A DNA stretch of 64,000 nucleotides from JBFWYO01 sp050186335 (GTDB lineage Bacteria; Pseudomonadota; Alphaproteobacteria; Bin65). Position numbers and translations under genes: made by a program. The stretch's first letter is position 1; every line of letters starts with the position of its first letter. Below, piece after piece: positions 48,997 through 57,387 of the stretch. The stretch spans positions 1-64,000 of the forward strand of contig JBFWYO010000003.1 in the NCBI GenBank assembly GCA_050186335.1, written 5' to 3'. The notes beneath the pieces were generated by a model that saw only the letters and a program-made list of their open reading frames with translations, was not told the DNA's origin and did no database searches.

Positions 48997-50271
48997 GTGA
49001 CTGCACTTACCGTAATCCGCCGCTTGGGACTGGCGCTCGCGACCGCCGTGGCATTGGCGACCGCCGGCACGGCCGTCGCCCAAGCGCCGCAGCCCACCGT
49101 GGTCAGCACCACCGCGCAGCCGACCGGCGGCGTGACCTTCGCGCAAGCCACCGCGGCCGAGTATCGCCGCTTCATCGAGCAGGACCGGGAGCGCTATCGC
49201 CGCCTCTGGTACTCCAGCGACTTCAACGCCAAGTATTTCACCGCCAAGGCCGACGACGCCGAGAAAGGCGTGGTCGTCCTGCCGGAAGATCCGGCCCGTT
49301 ACAACATCAAGGGCGATATCCGCGCGCCGCTCGACGAAGCCCGCGCGCGCCTGGTCGCCGCGCTCGACGGCACGACGCGCGAACGATTCCCGGCCTTGGC
49401 CGCCAAGGCGCAGGTCAAATACGATTGCTGGGTGTCGCGTGTCGCCAACGACATCAAATCTGAAGACGTCAAGCAGTGCGAACAGGATTTCCGCTCGGCC
49501 ATGCGCTGGCTGGACGAGGCAGTCAACCCGGCGCCCGGCAGTTTCGAATTCACGCGCAACCTGTCGCGCGAATATTACGCCTATGCGGATTTCGAATCGA
49601 AGGACCAGAAGGATTACATCGACTCGCGCCACTTCGCGCGCAAGGGGCTGCGGTCCGCGCGCGCCAGCGCCATCGACGTCGTGCTGCCCGAACCGCTCGC
49701 CCGCTGGAACCTGCTGGCCGAAACCGAAGTGCCGATCTTCGTCGAATGGCGGCGGCGCCTGATCAATGCGCTGAACGCCGGCGGCCGCGAGCGGCTGCCG
49801 CAAGTGGCGGCGGTCGCGCAGGTGCGCTTCGATTGCTGGGTCGAGCGCACGTCGGAACGCGCCGGCGCCGAATTCATCGAGCGCTGCAAGAACGAATTCC
49901 TGGCGGCGCTGCAACAGCTCGAAGGCACGCCCGCCGCGTCGGCCGACGAGTACATCATCTATTTCGATTTCGACCGCTTCAACATACGGCCCAGCGAAGT
50001 GCAAAAAATCACCGACGCCTCGCGCGCCGCGCAGGCCAAGCCGCAAGCCAGCGTCTCGGTGGTCGGCCACACCGACACGATGGGTTCGGACGATTACAAC
50101 ATGCGGCTGTCGTTCCGCCGCGCCGACGTCATCGCCAAGGATATGCAACGCCTCGGCGTCGGCGCCGATCAAATCCGTATATTGTATTTCGGCAAGCGCC
50201 AGCCGCGCGTGCCGACCGGCGATCAGATCCGCAACCAGGAAAACCGGCGTACCGAAATCGTCATTCGCTAG
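48997..50271 (+). CDS. OmpA-family lipoprotein-like/peptidoglycan-binding protein
   Basis: A 424-residue envelope protein starting at GTG, with a signal peptide ending GTAVAQAPQ. Residues 50-300 contain two related segments of about 110 residues, each ending in a Cys-Trp motif: AAKAQVKYDCWVSRVAN and AAVAQVRFDCWVERTSE, followed by CEQDF and CKNEF. Residues 305-424 are an OmpA-like domain: YIIYFDFDRFNIRPS, VVGHTDTMGSDDYNMRLSFR and NRRTEIVIR, which binds peptidoglycan. There is no N-terminal barrel and no lipobox, so it is probably a periplasmic protein tethered to the cell wall. A weak terminator follows. Confidence 0.8.
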   Translation: MTALTVIRRLGLALATAVALATAGTAVAQAPQPTVVSTTAQPTGGVTFAQATAAEYRRFIEQDRERYRRLWYSSDFNAKYFTAKADDAEKGVVVLPEDPARYNIKGDIRAPLDEARARLVAALDGTTRERFPALAAKAQVKYDCWVSRVANDIKSEDVKQCEQDFRSAMRWLDEAVNPAPGSFEFTRNLSREYYAYADFESKDQKDYIDSRHFARKGLRSARASAIDVVLPEPLARWNLLAETEVPIFVEWRRRLINALNAGGRERLPQVAAVAQVRFDCWVERTSERAGAEFIERCKNEFLAALQQLEGTPAASADEYIIYFDFDRFNIRPSEVQKITDASRAAQAKPQASVSVVGHTDTMGSDDYNMRLSFRRADVIAKDMQRLGVGADQIRILYFGKRQPRVPTGDQIRNQENRRTEIVIR

Positions 50272-50301
50272 GCGACATGCGGCAAGAATATCCGATCGCA
50301 G

Positions 50302-50334
50302 CGGCCCGCCCCGCCAGGCGGGCCGTTCGCTTGA
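50302..50334 (+). terminator. Probable terminator of the OmpA-family gene
   Basis: Perfect 9-bp stem CGGCCCGCC / GGCGGGCCG with a 6-base loop, followed by TTCGCTTG, a poor T-run. It is 31 bases past the stop codon. Confidence 0.5.
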
Positions 50335-50438
50335 GCGCTTGGACAAAACGTCGCCCGGTCCTAATATTGGCGCGGGCGTCGCCGCCGACAGTATCCTTGC
50401 CATGGTTTTTTGTTTGCGACGCCGGAGATCGCGGCCGC

Positions 50439-50831
50439 ATGTTTTCCGAGATCACCCGATCGATCCGCGTCACGGTCAAGCCGGTTTACCTGGACGATCA
50501 GTCGTCGCCGGACGAGGGCCATTTCGTCTGGGCCTATCATGTCCGGATCGAAAACGAGGGCGGCGACGTGGTCCAATTGCTGAACCGCCACTGGCGCATC
50601 ACCGATGCCCACGGCAAGACTCAAGAGGTGCGGGGCCCGGGCGTGATCGGCGAGCAGCCGGTGCTGGCGCCGGGCCAAGCCTTCGAGTACACCAGCGGCA
50701 CCCCCCTGCCGACGCCGTCCGGCTTCATGGTCGGCACCTACGAAATGGTGACGCGCACGGGCGAACGGTTCGACGTGCGTATCCCGATGTTCTCGCTGGA
50801 CAGCCCGCATCAGCCATCCCGCGTCCACTAG
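50439..50831 (+). CDS. apaG: ApaG-family protein
   Basis: A 130-residue single-domain ApaG (DUF525) protein with a fibronectin-like beta sandwich. The family is easily recognised: ITRSIRVTVKPVYLDDQSSP at the start, FVWAYHVRIENEG, VQLLNRHWRITDAHG, GPGVIGEQPVLAPGQAFEYT and the C-terminal GTYEMVTRTGERFDV. ApaG is linked to divalent cation (Co/Mg) resistance in enterobacteria, and its biochemical role is unsettled. The start follows a GGAG site 12-15 bases upstream. It is followed closely by folE. Confidence 0.93.
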   Translation: MFSEITRSIRVTVKPVYLDDQSSPDEGHFVWAYHVRIENEGGDVVQLLNRHWRITDAHGKTQEVRGPGVIGEQPVLAPGQAFEYTSGTPLPTPSGFMVGTYEMVTRTGERFDVRIPMFSLDSPHQPSRVH

Positions 50832-50943
50832 CCCGGGCGCATTGACTCGTGTAGCGCATGACCCCATCTTGCCGGCTGCACTGGTCCGGGGCCGCCGATC
50901 GGCCGTAAGAAGTGCATTGAAGCAGCATGGGGATGAGAAAGCC

Positions 50944-51579
50944 GTGAAGTCGAAGATCAGCAAGCTCGAGATGGCGCCGGCGGCGCCGGCAAAACCGTCG
51001 CGCGACGAGGCGGAAGAGGCCGTGCGCATTCTGATTCGGTGGGCCGGCGAAGACCCGAACCGCGAAGGCCTGTTGGACACGCCGAAACGCGTCGCCAAAT
51101 CCTACGAGGAATTCTTCTCCGGCTATGCCGAAGATCCGGAAGATCTGCTGCAGCGGACGTTCAGCGAAACCGAAGGCTACGACGAAATGGTGGTGTTGCG
51201 CGACATCCGCTTCGAATCGCACTGCGAACATCACTTGGCGCCGATCATCGGCAAGGCGCATGTCGCGTACCTGCCCAACCGGCGCGTGGTCGGTATCAGC
51301 AAACTTGCGCGACTCATACAAGTCTACAGCAAGCGCATGCAGATCCAGGAGAAGCTGACCGCACAGATCGCCAACACGATCGACAAAATCCTGCAGCCGA
51401 AGGGCGTGGCCGTGGTGTTGGAAGGCGCGCACCAGTGCATGACCACGCGCGGCATCCACAAGCCGGGCGCGACGATGGTGACCAGCCGCATGCTGGGCGC
51501 GTTCCGCAACGACCCGTCGACCCGCCGCGAGTTCCTGGCCATGATCGGCAACCCGTCGCAGCAACTGCCGAACGTCTGA
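50944..51579 (+). CDS. folE: GTP cyclohydrolase I
   Basis: A 211-residue type I GTP cyclohydrolase, which makes dihydroneopterin triphosphate for folate or pterins. I use the GTG at 50944 (GGGGAT upstream); an in-frame start 34 codons earlier would lengthen it atypically. Zinc ligands are C94, H97 (ESHCEHHLAP) and C165 (EGAHQCMTTRG). GLLDTPKRVAKSYEEFFSGY, GISKLARLIQVYSKRMQIQE and the C-terminal SRMLGAFRNDPSTRREFL are all in place. It lies between apaG and argE. Confidence 0.94.
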   Translation: MKSKISKLEMAPAAPAKPSRDEAEEAVRILIRWAGEDPNREGLLDTPKRVAKSYEEFFSGYAEDPEDLLQRTFSETEGYDEMVVLRDIRFESHCEHHLAPIIGKAHVAYLPNRRVVGISKLARLIQVYSKRMQIQEKLTAQIANTIDKILQPKGVAVVLEGAHQCMTTRGIHKPGATMVTSRMLGAFRNDPSTRREFLAMIGNPSQQLPNV

Positions 51580-51631
51580 ACGCGCGCTTCGGCCGAAGGG
51601 CGCTGCAAACGCTACCATCAGGCATCGCCCC

Positions 51632-52816
51632 ATGGCTTCTGCACTTCGCTTGTCGCCCGTCGAGATGCTGCGCCGCCTGGTGGCGTTCGACACCACGTCG
51701 GCGAAATCGAACTTGGCGCTGATCGAGTGGGTGCGGGATTATCTGGCCGGCCACGGCATCGACAGTCATCTGGTGCCGAACACGGAAGGCACGAAAGCCA
51801 ATCTGTTTGCGACCATCGGACCCGCGAGCGACGGCGGCATCGTGCTGTCCGGCCACACGGACGTGGTCCCCGTAACCGGCCAGGCCTGGGACACCGATCC
51901 CTGGAAGCTGACCGAGAAGAACGGCGCCCTGTTCGGCCGCGGCAGCTGCGACATGAAGGGGTTCATCGCGCTGGCCCTGGCCATGGCGCCGGATTTCGCC
52001 GCCGCGACGTTGCGCCGGCCGGTGCATTACTGCCTGTCGTACGACGAAGAGGTCGGCTGCATCGGCGTGCCGTCGCTGGTCGCCAAGCTGGCCAGGGAAC
52101 TGCCCAAACCGGCGCTCGCCATCATCGGCGAGCCCACGGAAATGCGCGTCGTCAACGCGCACAAGGGCATTTGCGGCTTTCGTACCACCGTGACCGGGCT
52201 CGAGGCCCATTCGAGCCGCATTCCGTATGCGGTGAGTGCGATCTTTCACGCCGTCGACATCATCGGCTTCATCCAGAAACTGGCCGAGGAGTATCGCAAG
52301 GCGCCGCGGCTGGATATCTTCGACCCGCCTTACGTGACCTTCAACGTCGGCGAGATCGTCGGCGGCACGGCGGTCAACATCGTGCCCAAGCAATGCAGCT
52401 TCGTATGGGAGTTTCGGCCGATACCGGGCGTCGATCCGGATCGCGTGATCGCCCAAGTGCAGGGCTTCATCGAGCGGGAAGTCGTTCCCAAGATCAAGGC
52501 GGCGTATCCGGACGGCGGCGTTTCGACCGATACCTTCGCCAAGACGCCGGCCTTCGCGCCCGATCCGAATTCGCCGGCCGAGGCGCTGGCGCGCAGGCTG
52601 ACCGGAGCCAATCAATCGACCACGGTCGCGTTCGGCACCGAAGCGGCGGTGTTCCAGCAATACGGCATTCCGGCCATCGTCTGCGGTCCCGGCAGCATCG
52701 CCCAGGCGCATCAGCCCAACGAGTTCATCGCGCTCGAGCAAGTCGACAAAGGTCAGGAGTTCATGCGCAAGCTGTTCGCGTGGGTGACCAGCGACGAAGC
52801 GAAGACGCTGCCGTAA
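51632..52816 (+). CDS. argE: Acetylornithine deacetylase
   Basis: A 394-residue M20-family dizinc deacetylase releasing ornithine from N-acetylornithine in arginine synthesis. Metal and catalytic residues: His and Asp in VLSGHTDVVPV, Asp in FGRGSCDMKGF, Glu-Glu in SYDEEVGCIG, Glu in IGEPTEMRVVN and the C-terminal His in IAQAHQPNEFI. The dimerisation lid contains TGLEAHSSRIP. Length is normal. Its presence 1.2 kb from argF-argD, though on the other strand, fits arginine synthesis by the linear route. Confidence 0.92.
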   Translation: MASALRLSPVEMLRRLVAFDTTSAKSNLALIEWVRDYLAGHGIDSHLVPNTEGTKANLFATIGPASDGGIVLSGHTDVVPVTGQAWDTDPWKLTEKNGALFGRGSCDMKGFIALALAMAPDFAAATLRRPVHYCLSYDEEVGCIGVPSLVAKLARELPKPALAIIGEPTEMRVVNAHKGICGFRTTVTGLEAHSSRIPYAVSAIFHAVDIIGFIQKLAEEYRKAPRLDIFDPPYVTFNVGEIVGGTAVNIVPKQCSFVWEFRPIPGVDPDRVIAQVQGFIEREVVPKIKAAYPDGGVSTDTFAKTPAFAPDPNSPAEALARRLTGANQSTTVAFGTEAAVFQQYGIPAIVCGPGSIAQAHQPNEFIALEQVDKGQEFMRKLFAWVTSDEAKTLP

Positions 52817-52855
52817 GCATTCCGCCGAGACGCGCGTCTCGCTTGCGGTCCATCT

Positions 52856-53017
52856 CCTCATCCTGAGCTTGTCGAAGGACGATACGCGCGCCCGTCGCGT
52901 CGCTCCGTTCGCGCTACTCAGGATGAGATGATGAGCGCGCGGCGCTTATAAAACAAACCTCATCCTGAGTAGCGCGCCCTTGCGCGCGTATCGTCCTTCG
53001 ACAAGCTCAGGATGAGG
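52856..53017. repeat. Nested palindromic REP/REPIN-like element
   Basis: Two nested inverted repeats. The outer arms are 35 bp and perfect (52856-52890 and 52983-53017), beginning CCTCATCCTGAGCTTGTCG. The inner arms are 17 bp and perfect (52911-52927 and 52959-52975), containing GCGCTACTCAGGATGAG. Viewed another way, these are two units in opposite orientation, each bounded by CTCATCCTGAG and CTCAGGATGAG. The element occupies most of the gap between the convergent argE and hslO genes and could end transcription on both strands. Similar palindromic units are widespread in alphaproteobacterial intergenic spaces. Confidence 0.9.
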
Positions 53018-53051
53018 GGATGGGCCACTGGCACGACCGGCGCCCGGATAA

Positions 53052-54020
53052 CTAATTCTTCGCCCGCGACGCTTCGATCGCCTTCAGATCCGCTTCGTCG
53101 AAGACCTGATCCCGGCTGCAAAACTGGCAGGTCACGACGATTTTGTCGTCGATCGTCATCTCGACCAGTTCTTGCGCGGTCAGCATGCGCAATGCGCCCT
53201 CCGCGCGATCGCGCGAGCAGCGGCAGCGGTCGACGACCGGTCGGCGCTCGAACACGCGCACGCCGTCCTCGTGGAACAGGCGGAACAGCAGCCGGTCGGC
53301 CGACAGGTTCGCATCGAGCAGTTCCGATCCGCGCACGGACGCCAGGAACGCATTGGCGCGGCGCCAATCGTCCTCGTCCTTGTCGGCGTCGATATCCCAG
53401 CCGGCATCGAAATCGTTCTGCGCCTTGGGCATGCGCTGAAGCATCAAGCCCGACGCGCGCCACACACCGCCGGCGCCCGGCGCGCCGTCCGATGTCCGGC
53501 CGGCCGCCAGCACGATGCTGGTTTCAAGCTGCTCGGACTGGCGGAAATAATGCGCCGCGCAATCCGCCAGACGTGCGCCGATCAGCTCGACGATGCCCTG
53601 ATAGCGCTCGGCGTGCTGGCCCTGATCGACCGTGAAGGCGAGATAGCCGGCGCCCAACAGGCGCGCGACCGGGCTTTCCGGCGGACCGGACATGATCTGC
53701 GCGATGCGTTCGCGATCGACCTGGGCATAGCCGCGCAGGTTTCCGTCGGAGGTCACGTCCGCGACCAGCAGGCGCACCGGCCCGTCGCTTTTGGTCTGCA
53801 GGGTGAAGATGCCGTCGTACTTGAGCGCACTGGCCAGCAAGGTGGTCAGCGCCAGCGTTTCGCCGAGCAGTTCGCCGACCGGCGCCGGATAATCGTGCCG
53901 TTTCAGGATATCGTCGGCGACCGAGCCCAGACGCACGAGCCGCCCGCGTACCCGCTGCGACTCCAATTGAAACGGCACGACGATATTGTCGTCGCGCGCA
54001 GGCACGGCCGCTTCGGTCAT
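53052..54020 (-). CDS. hslO: Hsp33 redox-regulated chaperone
   Basis: A 322-residue Hsp33. The C-terminal zinc switch is complete: CxC in VDRCRCSRDR and CxxC in VTCQFCSRDQ. The core domain has DNIVVPFQLESQRVRGRLVR at the start, LLVADVTSDGNLRGYA and GAGYLAFTVDQG. Oxidation forms disulfides, releases zinc and turns the protein into a holdase. The start codon overlaps the argF stop (ATGA), giving the argD-argF-hslO order. Confidence 0.94.
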   Translation of the reverse strand: MTEAAVPARDDNIVVPFQLESQRVRGRLVRLGSVADDILKRHDYPAPVGELLGETLALTTLLASALKYDGIFTLQTKSDGPVRLLVADVTSDGNLRGYAQVDRERIAQIMSGPPESPVARLLGAGYLAFTVDQGQHAERYQGIVELIGARLADCAAHYFRQSEQLETSIVLAAGRTSDGAPGAGGVWRASGLMLQRMPKAQNDFDAGWDIDADKDEDDWRRANAFLASVRGSELLDANLSADRLLFRLFHEDGVRVFERRPVVDRCRCSRDRAEGALRMLTAQELVEMTIDDKIVVTCQFCSRDQVFDEADLKAIEASRAKN

Positions 54021-54949
54021 TTTCCGAAGCACCAGGCGAGAATGCCCTTCTGTGCGTGCAGCCGGTTTTCCGCCTCGTCCCAAACGACGGACTGCTTGCC
54101 GTCGATCACCGAGGCGGTGACTTCTTCGCCGCGGTGCGCCGGCAGGCAATGCATGAAAATCGCATCCTTGCGCGCGCGCTTCATCACCGCGTCGTTCACC
54201 TGGTACGGACGCAGGTGTTTGTGATGGTACGACGAGTTCTTGTCGCCCATCGAAACCCATACGTCGGTGACGACGCAGTGCGCGCCCGCCACCGCGTCGG
54301 CGGCGTCGGCGGTCACCGTCACGCGCGCGCCCTGGCGCTTGGCCCAGGCGAGGACGTCGGCCGGCGGCGGCAATTGCTTCGGACACGCCAGGCGCAGCTC
54401 GAAGCCGAAGCGCACGGCGGCGTGAATCCACGATGTCGCCATGTTGTTGCCGTCGCCGCTCCAGGCGACGATCTTGCCTTCGATCGGCCCGCAATGCTCC
54501 TCGAACGTCAAGACGTCGGCCATCAGCTGGCACGGATGCGTACGGTCGGTCAGCCCATTGATGACCGGCACGGTGGCGTATTGCGCCAGTTCGCGCAGCT
54601 TCTCTTCCCTGGTCGTGCGCAGCATGATGGCATCGACATAGCGCGACAGCACGCGCGCCGTATCGGCGACCGTTTCGCCGCGCCCGAGCTGGCTGCTTTC
54701 GCGTTCAAGCACGACGGCGCGCCCGCCGAGCTGCTGCATGGCGAGCTCGAACGACACGCGCGTGCGCGTCGACGGCTTTTCGAAAATCATCGCGAGCGAC
54801 TTGCCGCGCAGCACGCCCTCGCCCGCCTTCGCGTTCTTCTTGTATTTCGCGCTGAGCGCCAGGATGTGGCGCAGCGTTGTCGTCTCGAGCTTGTCGAGAT
54901 CGAGGAAATGACGCGGCGCGCCGCGGGACGCGGTCTTGCTTTGGGCCAT
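54017..54949 (-). CDS. argF: Ornithine carbamoyltransferase
   Basis: A 310-residue anabolic ornithine carbamoyltransferase making citrulline from ornithine and carbamoyl phosphate. Carbamoyl phosphate binding: FEKPSTRTRVSFE and LTDRTHPCQLMADVLT; ornithine binding: VSMGDKN (the S-M-G loop) and FMHCLPAHRGEEV with the catalytic Cys. It lies 11 bases after argD and overlaps hslO, so the three genes form one operon. Confidence 0.95.
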   Translation of the reverse strand: MAQSKTASRGAPRHFLDLDKLETTTLRHILALSAKYKKNAKAGEGVLRGKSLAMIFEKPSTRTRVSFELAMQQLGGRAVVLERESSQLGRGETVADTARVLSRYVDAIMLRTTREEKLRELAQYATVPVINGLTDRTHPCQLMADVLTFEEHCGPIEGKIVAWSGDGNNMATSWIHAAVRFGFELRLACPKQLPPPADVLAWAKRQGARVTVTADAADAVAGAHCVVTDVWVSMGDKNSSYHHKHLRPYQVNDAVMKRARKDAIFMHCLPAHRGEEVTASVIDGKQSVVWDEAENRLHAQKGILAWCFGK

Positions 54950-54960
54950 GATCGGATCCG

Positions 54961-56148
54961 TTATTCGGCGGCCATCTTCCAGGTGGCCGCGACCTGATCG
55001 AGGATGACCATCGCCTCGTCGATATGTTTTTCGGTGACGATCAACGGCGGTGCCAGGCGCACGACGTTCTGTCCGGCGCCGACCGTAAGCAGGCCGGCTT
55101 CGCGCAGGCGTGCCACCATGTCGACGCTGTTGACCTTATCGGCGCAGCGCAGGCCGGTGAGCAGCCCCTGGCCGCGCGGCTCGACGAAAACGTTGCCGCG
55201 CGCGGCAATCAGCTTGTCCATGCGCTGCCGCAGATAGGCGCCCATCTTGATCACGTTGTCGAAAAAGCCGGGCGCCAGAATGACGTCGAGCACGGCGTTG
55301 CCGACCGCCATCGCGAGCGGATTGCCGCCATAGGTCGACCCATGCGTCCCGGCGACCATGCCCTTGGCGGCCTTTTCGGTGGCCAGGCACGCGCCGAGCG
55401 GGAACCCGCCGCCGATGCCCTTGGCGGTGGCGCAGACGTCGGGCGTGACGCCGGACCATTCATGGGCGAACAGCTTGCCGGTGCGGCCCATGCCGCATTG
55501 CACTTCGTCGAAGATCAGCACCAAGCCGTATTCGTCGGCAACCTGGCGCAACGCGCGCATGTACTCGGTCGACGCCGCGGCGATGCCGCCTTCGCCCTGG
55601 ATCGGCTCGACCATGATGCCGCCGGTCTCGGGCGTGATCCTGGCGCGCAGCTCGTTCATGTTGCCGAACGGCACGTGATCGAAGCCCGGCACTTCGGGGC
55701 CGAAGCCCTTGATGTGCTTTTCCTGGCCGCCGGCGAAGATGGTCGTCAGCGTTCGGCCGTGAAACGCGTTGTTCATGCAGATGATGCGGTACTTTTCCGG
55801 ATGGCCCGCCTCGTGCTGGTACTTGCGCGCGATCTTGATCGCGCACTCGACGGCCTCGGCGCCCGAATTGCAGAAGAACACCGTGTCGGCGAAGCTGGCC
55901 GCAACCAGGCGCTGCGCCATGCGCTCCTGGCCGGGAATGGTGAAGATATTGGAGCAATGCCAGAGCTTCTGGCCCTGCTCGACGAGCGCCTTGACCAGAT
56001 GCGGATGGCTGTGACCAAGCGCGGTGACCGCGATGCCGCTGGCGAAATCGAGATACCGCTTGCCGTCGGTGGCGAACAGATAGGCGCCTTCGCCCTTTTC
56101 GAATGCGATGGTGCTCCGGTTGTAGGTCGGAAGAACTGCGGGGAACAA
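54961..56148 (-). CDS. argD: Acetylornithine aminotransferase
   Basis: A 395-residue class III PLP aminotransferase acting on N-acetylornithine, and probably also on N-succinyl-diaminopimelate. The start is most likely the TTG at 56148, with GGAGAG six bases upstream, giving the usual short leader (FPAVLPTYNRSTIAFEKGEG). PLP site: LIFDEVQCGMGRTGKLFAHE and the Schiff-base Lys in VCATAKGIGGGFPLG; FCNSGAEAVECAIKIARKY and FAGGQEKHIKGFGPEV further identify it. It is first in argD-argF-hslO. Confidence 0.92.
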   Translation of the reverse strand: MFPAVLPTYNRSTIAFEKGEGAYLFATDGKRYLDFASGIAVTALGHSHPHLVKALVEQGQKLWHCSNIFTIPGQERMAQRLVAASFADTVFFCNSGAEAVECAIKIARKYQHEAGHPEKYRIICMNNAFHGRTLTTIFAGGQEKHIKGFGPEVPGFDHVPFGNMNELRARITPETGGIMVEPIQGEGGIAAASTEYMRALRQVADEYGLVLIFDEVQCGMGRTGKLFAHEWSGVTPDVCATAKGIGGGFPLGACLATEKAAKGMVAGTHGSTYGGNPLAMAVGNAVLDVILAPGFFDNVIKMGAYLRQRMDKLIAARGNVFVEPRGQGLLTGLRCADKVNSVDMVARLREAGLLTVGAGQNVVRLAPPLIVTEKHIDEAMVILDQVAATWKMAAE

Positions 56149-56590
56149 TGGTCTCTCCAACGTGTCGGGGCGGCGACGCATCCTGCGCCGGGCCGCCCGA
56201 TTGCCGAACTACCGCATCGCATCAGTCTCGCCGGTCCCGCGCCGATCGTGGACGCAGGTTGAAACGGCTGAACCGGTACGGAAGCGGCCGTGTATCGACC
56301 GCGGCTTCCCCTATGTCAACCGATTGAATCTAGAGGGTTTTACGCCGCGGACCGAGGCCGGGCCGAAGCCCGCCGGACAGATCTAGCGTCGTCGGAGTCG
56401 GCGCGCGCCGACCGCGGCACCCGAGCGGATCGGGGCACCGGCAAAGCCGAAAGCGGTTCTGATGTGCGCGACGTTCATGGTTTTCGCAACTCGATATCGC
56501 CGGCCGGATCGATCCCCGACTGCGGCGGGACGGCGCGAAATATGGCGAGATGCGTTCGGCTTGTCGACAGAAAAAGCGGCCGCGGCCGGA
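56149..56590. other. Gene-free region upstream of argD
   Basis: 442 bases between the argD start and the stop of the SGNH hydrolase gene. It must contain the argD promoter. I see no RNA gene, terminator-quality hairpin or convincing small gene. A short AT-richer patch (CCGATTGAATCTAGAGGG) lies near 56320-56338. Confidence 0.5.
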
Positions 56591-57373
56591 TCAGTACGGC
56601 AGGACCGTCGCGTTGAACGACGGCGGGACCGAGTCGTACATTTTCTCGGCCAGCCCGTCGGCCAGTTGCAGGGCCAGGCAGCCGTAACTGAGATCGTTCA
56701 TATGAAACTGATCCTGCGAGAGCAGCTCGGCGGCGGTAAATCGGCCGGTCTGGACCAGGTGTTTCATGATCTTGAAGCGGTTGAAATATGCCGCGTTGGT
56801 TTCGCGCGCCACGTCGCGCATCGCCCGCAGATAATCCGTGTAGCCCGGCAGCCGTTCCGCCTTCGGATAGAACTGCAGGTCGACCAGCACGACATCGATC
56901 CGCTCGGCGCGCAGTTTCTCGATGCCGGCGCGCAGCGTATCGCGGAACTCGGCGACCGGGACCGCCTGAATGGCATCGTTCACGCCGGTTTGCCAAATCA
57001 CCAGCGAAGGATGGTCGGGCAGCACATCGTGGTCGATGCGCGCATACATCTGGCGCGCGGTTTCGCCGCCGATGCCGCGGTTGATGACGACGAAATCGCG
57101 CCACGGGAAGCGGCGGTCGAGTTCCAGATCGAGGCGCGCAGGGTAGGTCGATTGCGGGTTCGAGGCGCCGCTGCCCGCCGTGCTGGACGAGCCGAGTGCC
57201 ACGATCCGCACGATCTGGTTACGTTTGACCTCGGAAATGAAATTGTCGAGCGGGGCTCGGAAATGCACATGTTCCGGGCCGACGCGGCATCGCATCGCCC
57301 GATCGTTGGCTTGCGCGGCCGTTGCGAACAGCAGCACGGCTGCGGCGGCCGCCACCAAGACTCCCCGGAACAT
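56591..57373 (-). CDS. Exported SGNH/GDSL hydrolase
   Basis: A 260-residue esterase-type protein with a signal peptide (MFRGVLVAAAAAVLLFATAAQA). SGNH blocks: catalytic Ser in IVALGSSSTAGSGAS, Gly in VINRGIGGETARQ, Asn in VIWQTGVNDA and the Asp/His pair in SQDQFHMNDLSY. It likely removes acyl groups from a periplasmic polysaccharide or lipid. It is 14 bases downstream of an OpgC-like acyltransferase on the same strand, so the pair may add and remove O-acyl groups on the same glucan. Confidence 0.82.
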   Translation of the reverse strand: MFRGVLVAAAAAVLLFATAAQANDRAMRCRVGPEHVHFRAPLDNFISEVKRNQIVRIVALGSSSTAGSGASNPQSTYPARLDLELDRRFPWRDFVVINRGIGGETARQMYARIDHDVLPDHPSLVIWQTGVNDAIQAVPVAEFRDTLRAGIEKLRAERIDVVLVDLQFYPKAERLPGYTDYLRAMRDVARETNAAYFNRFKIMKHLVQTGRFTAAELLSQDQFHMNDLSYGCLALQLADGLAEKMYDSVPPSFNATVLPY

Positions 57374-57387
57374 CAACTGCCGTTTCC

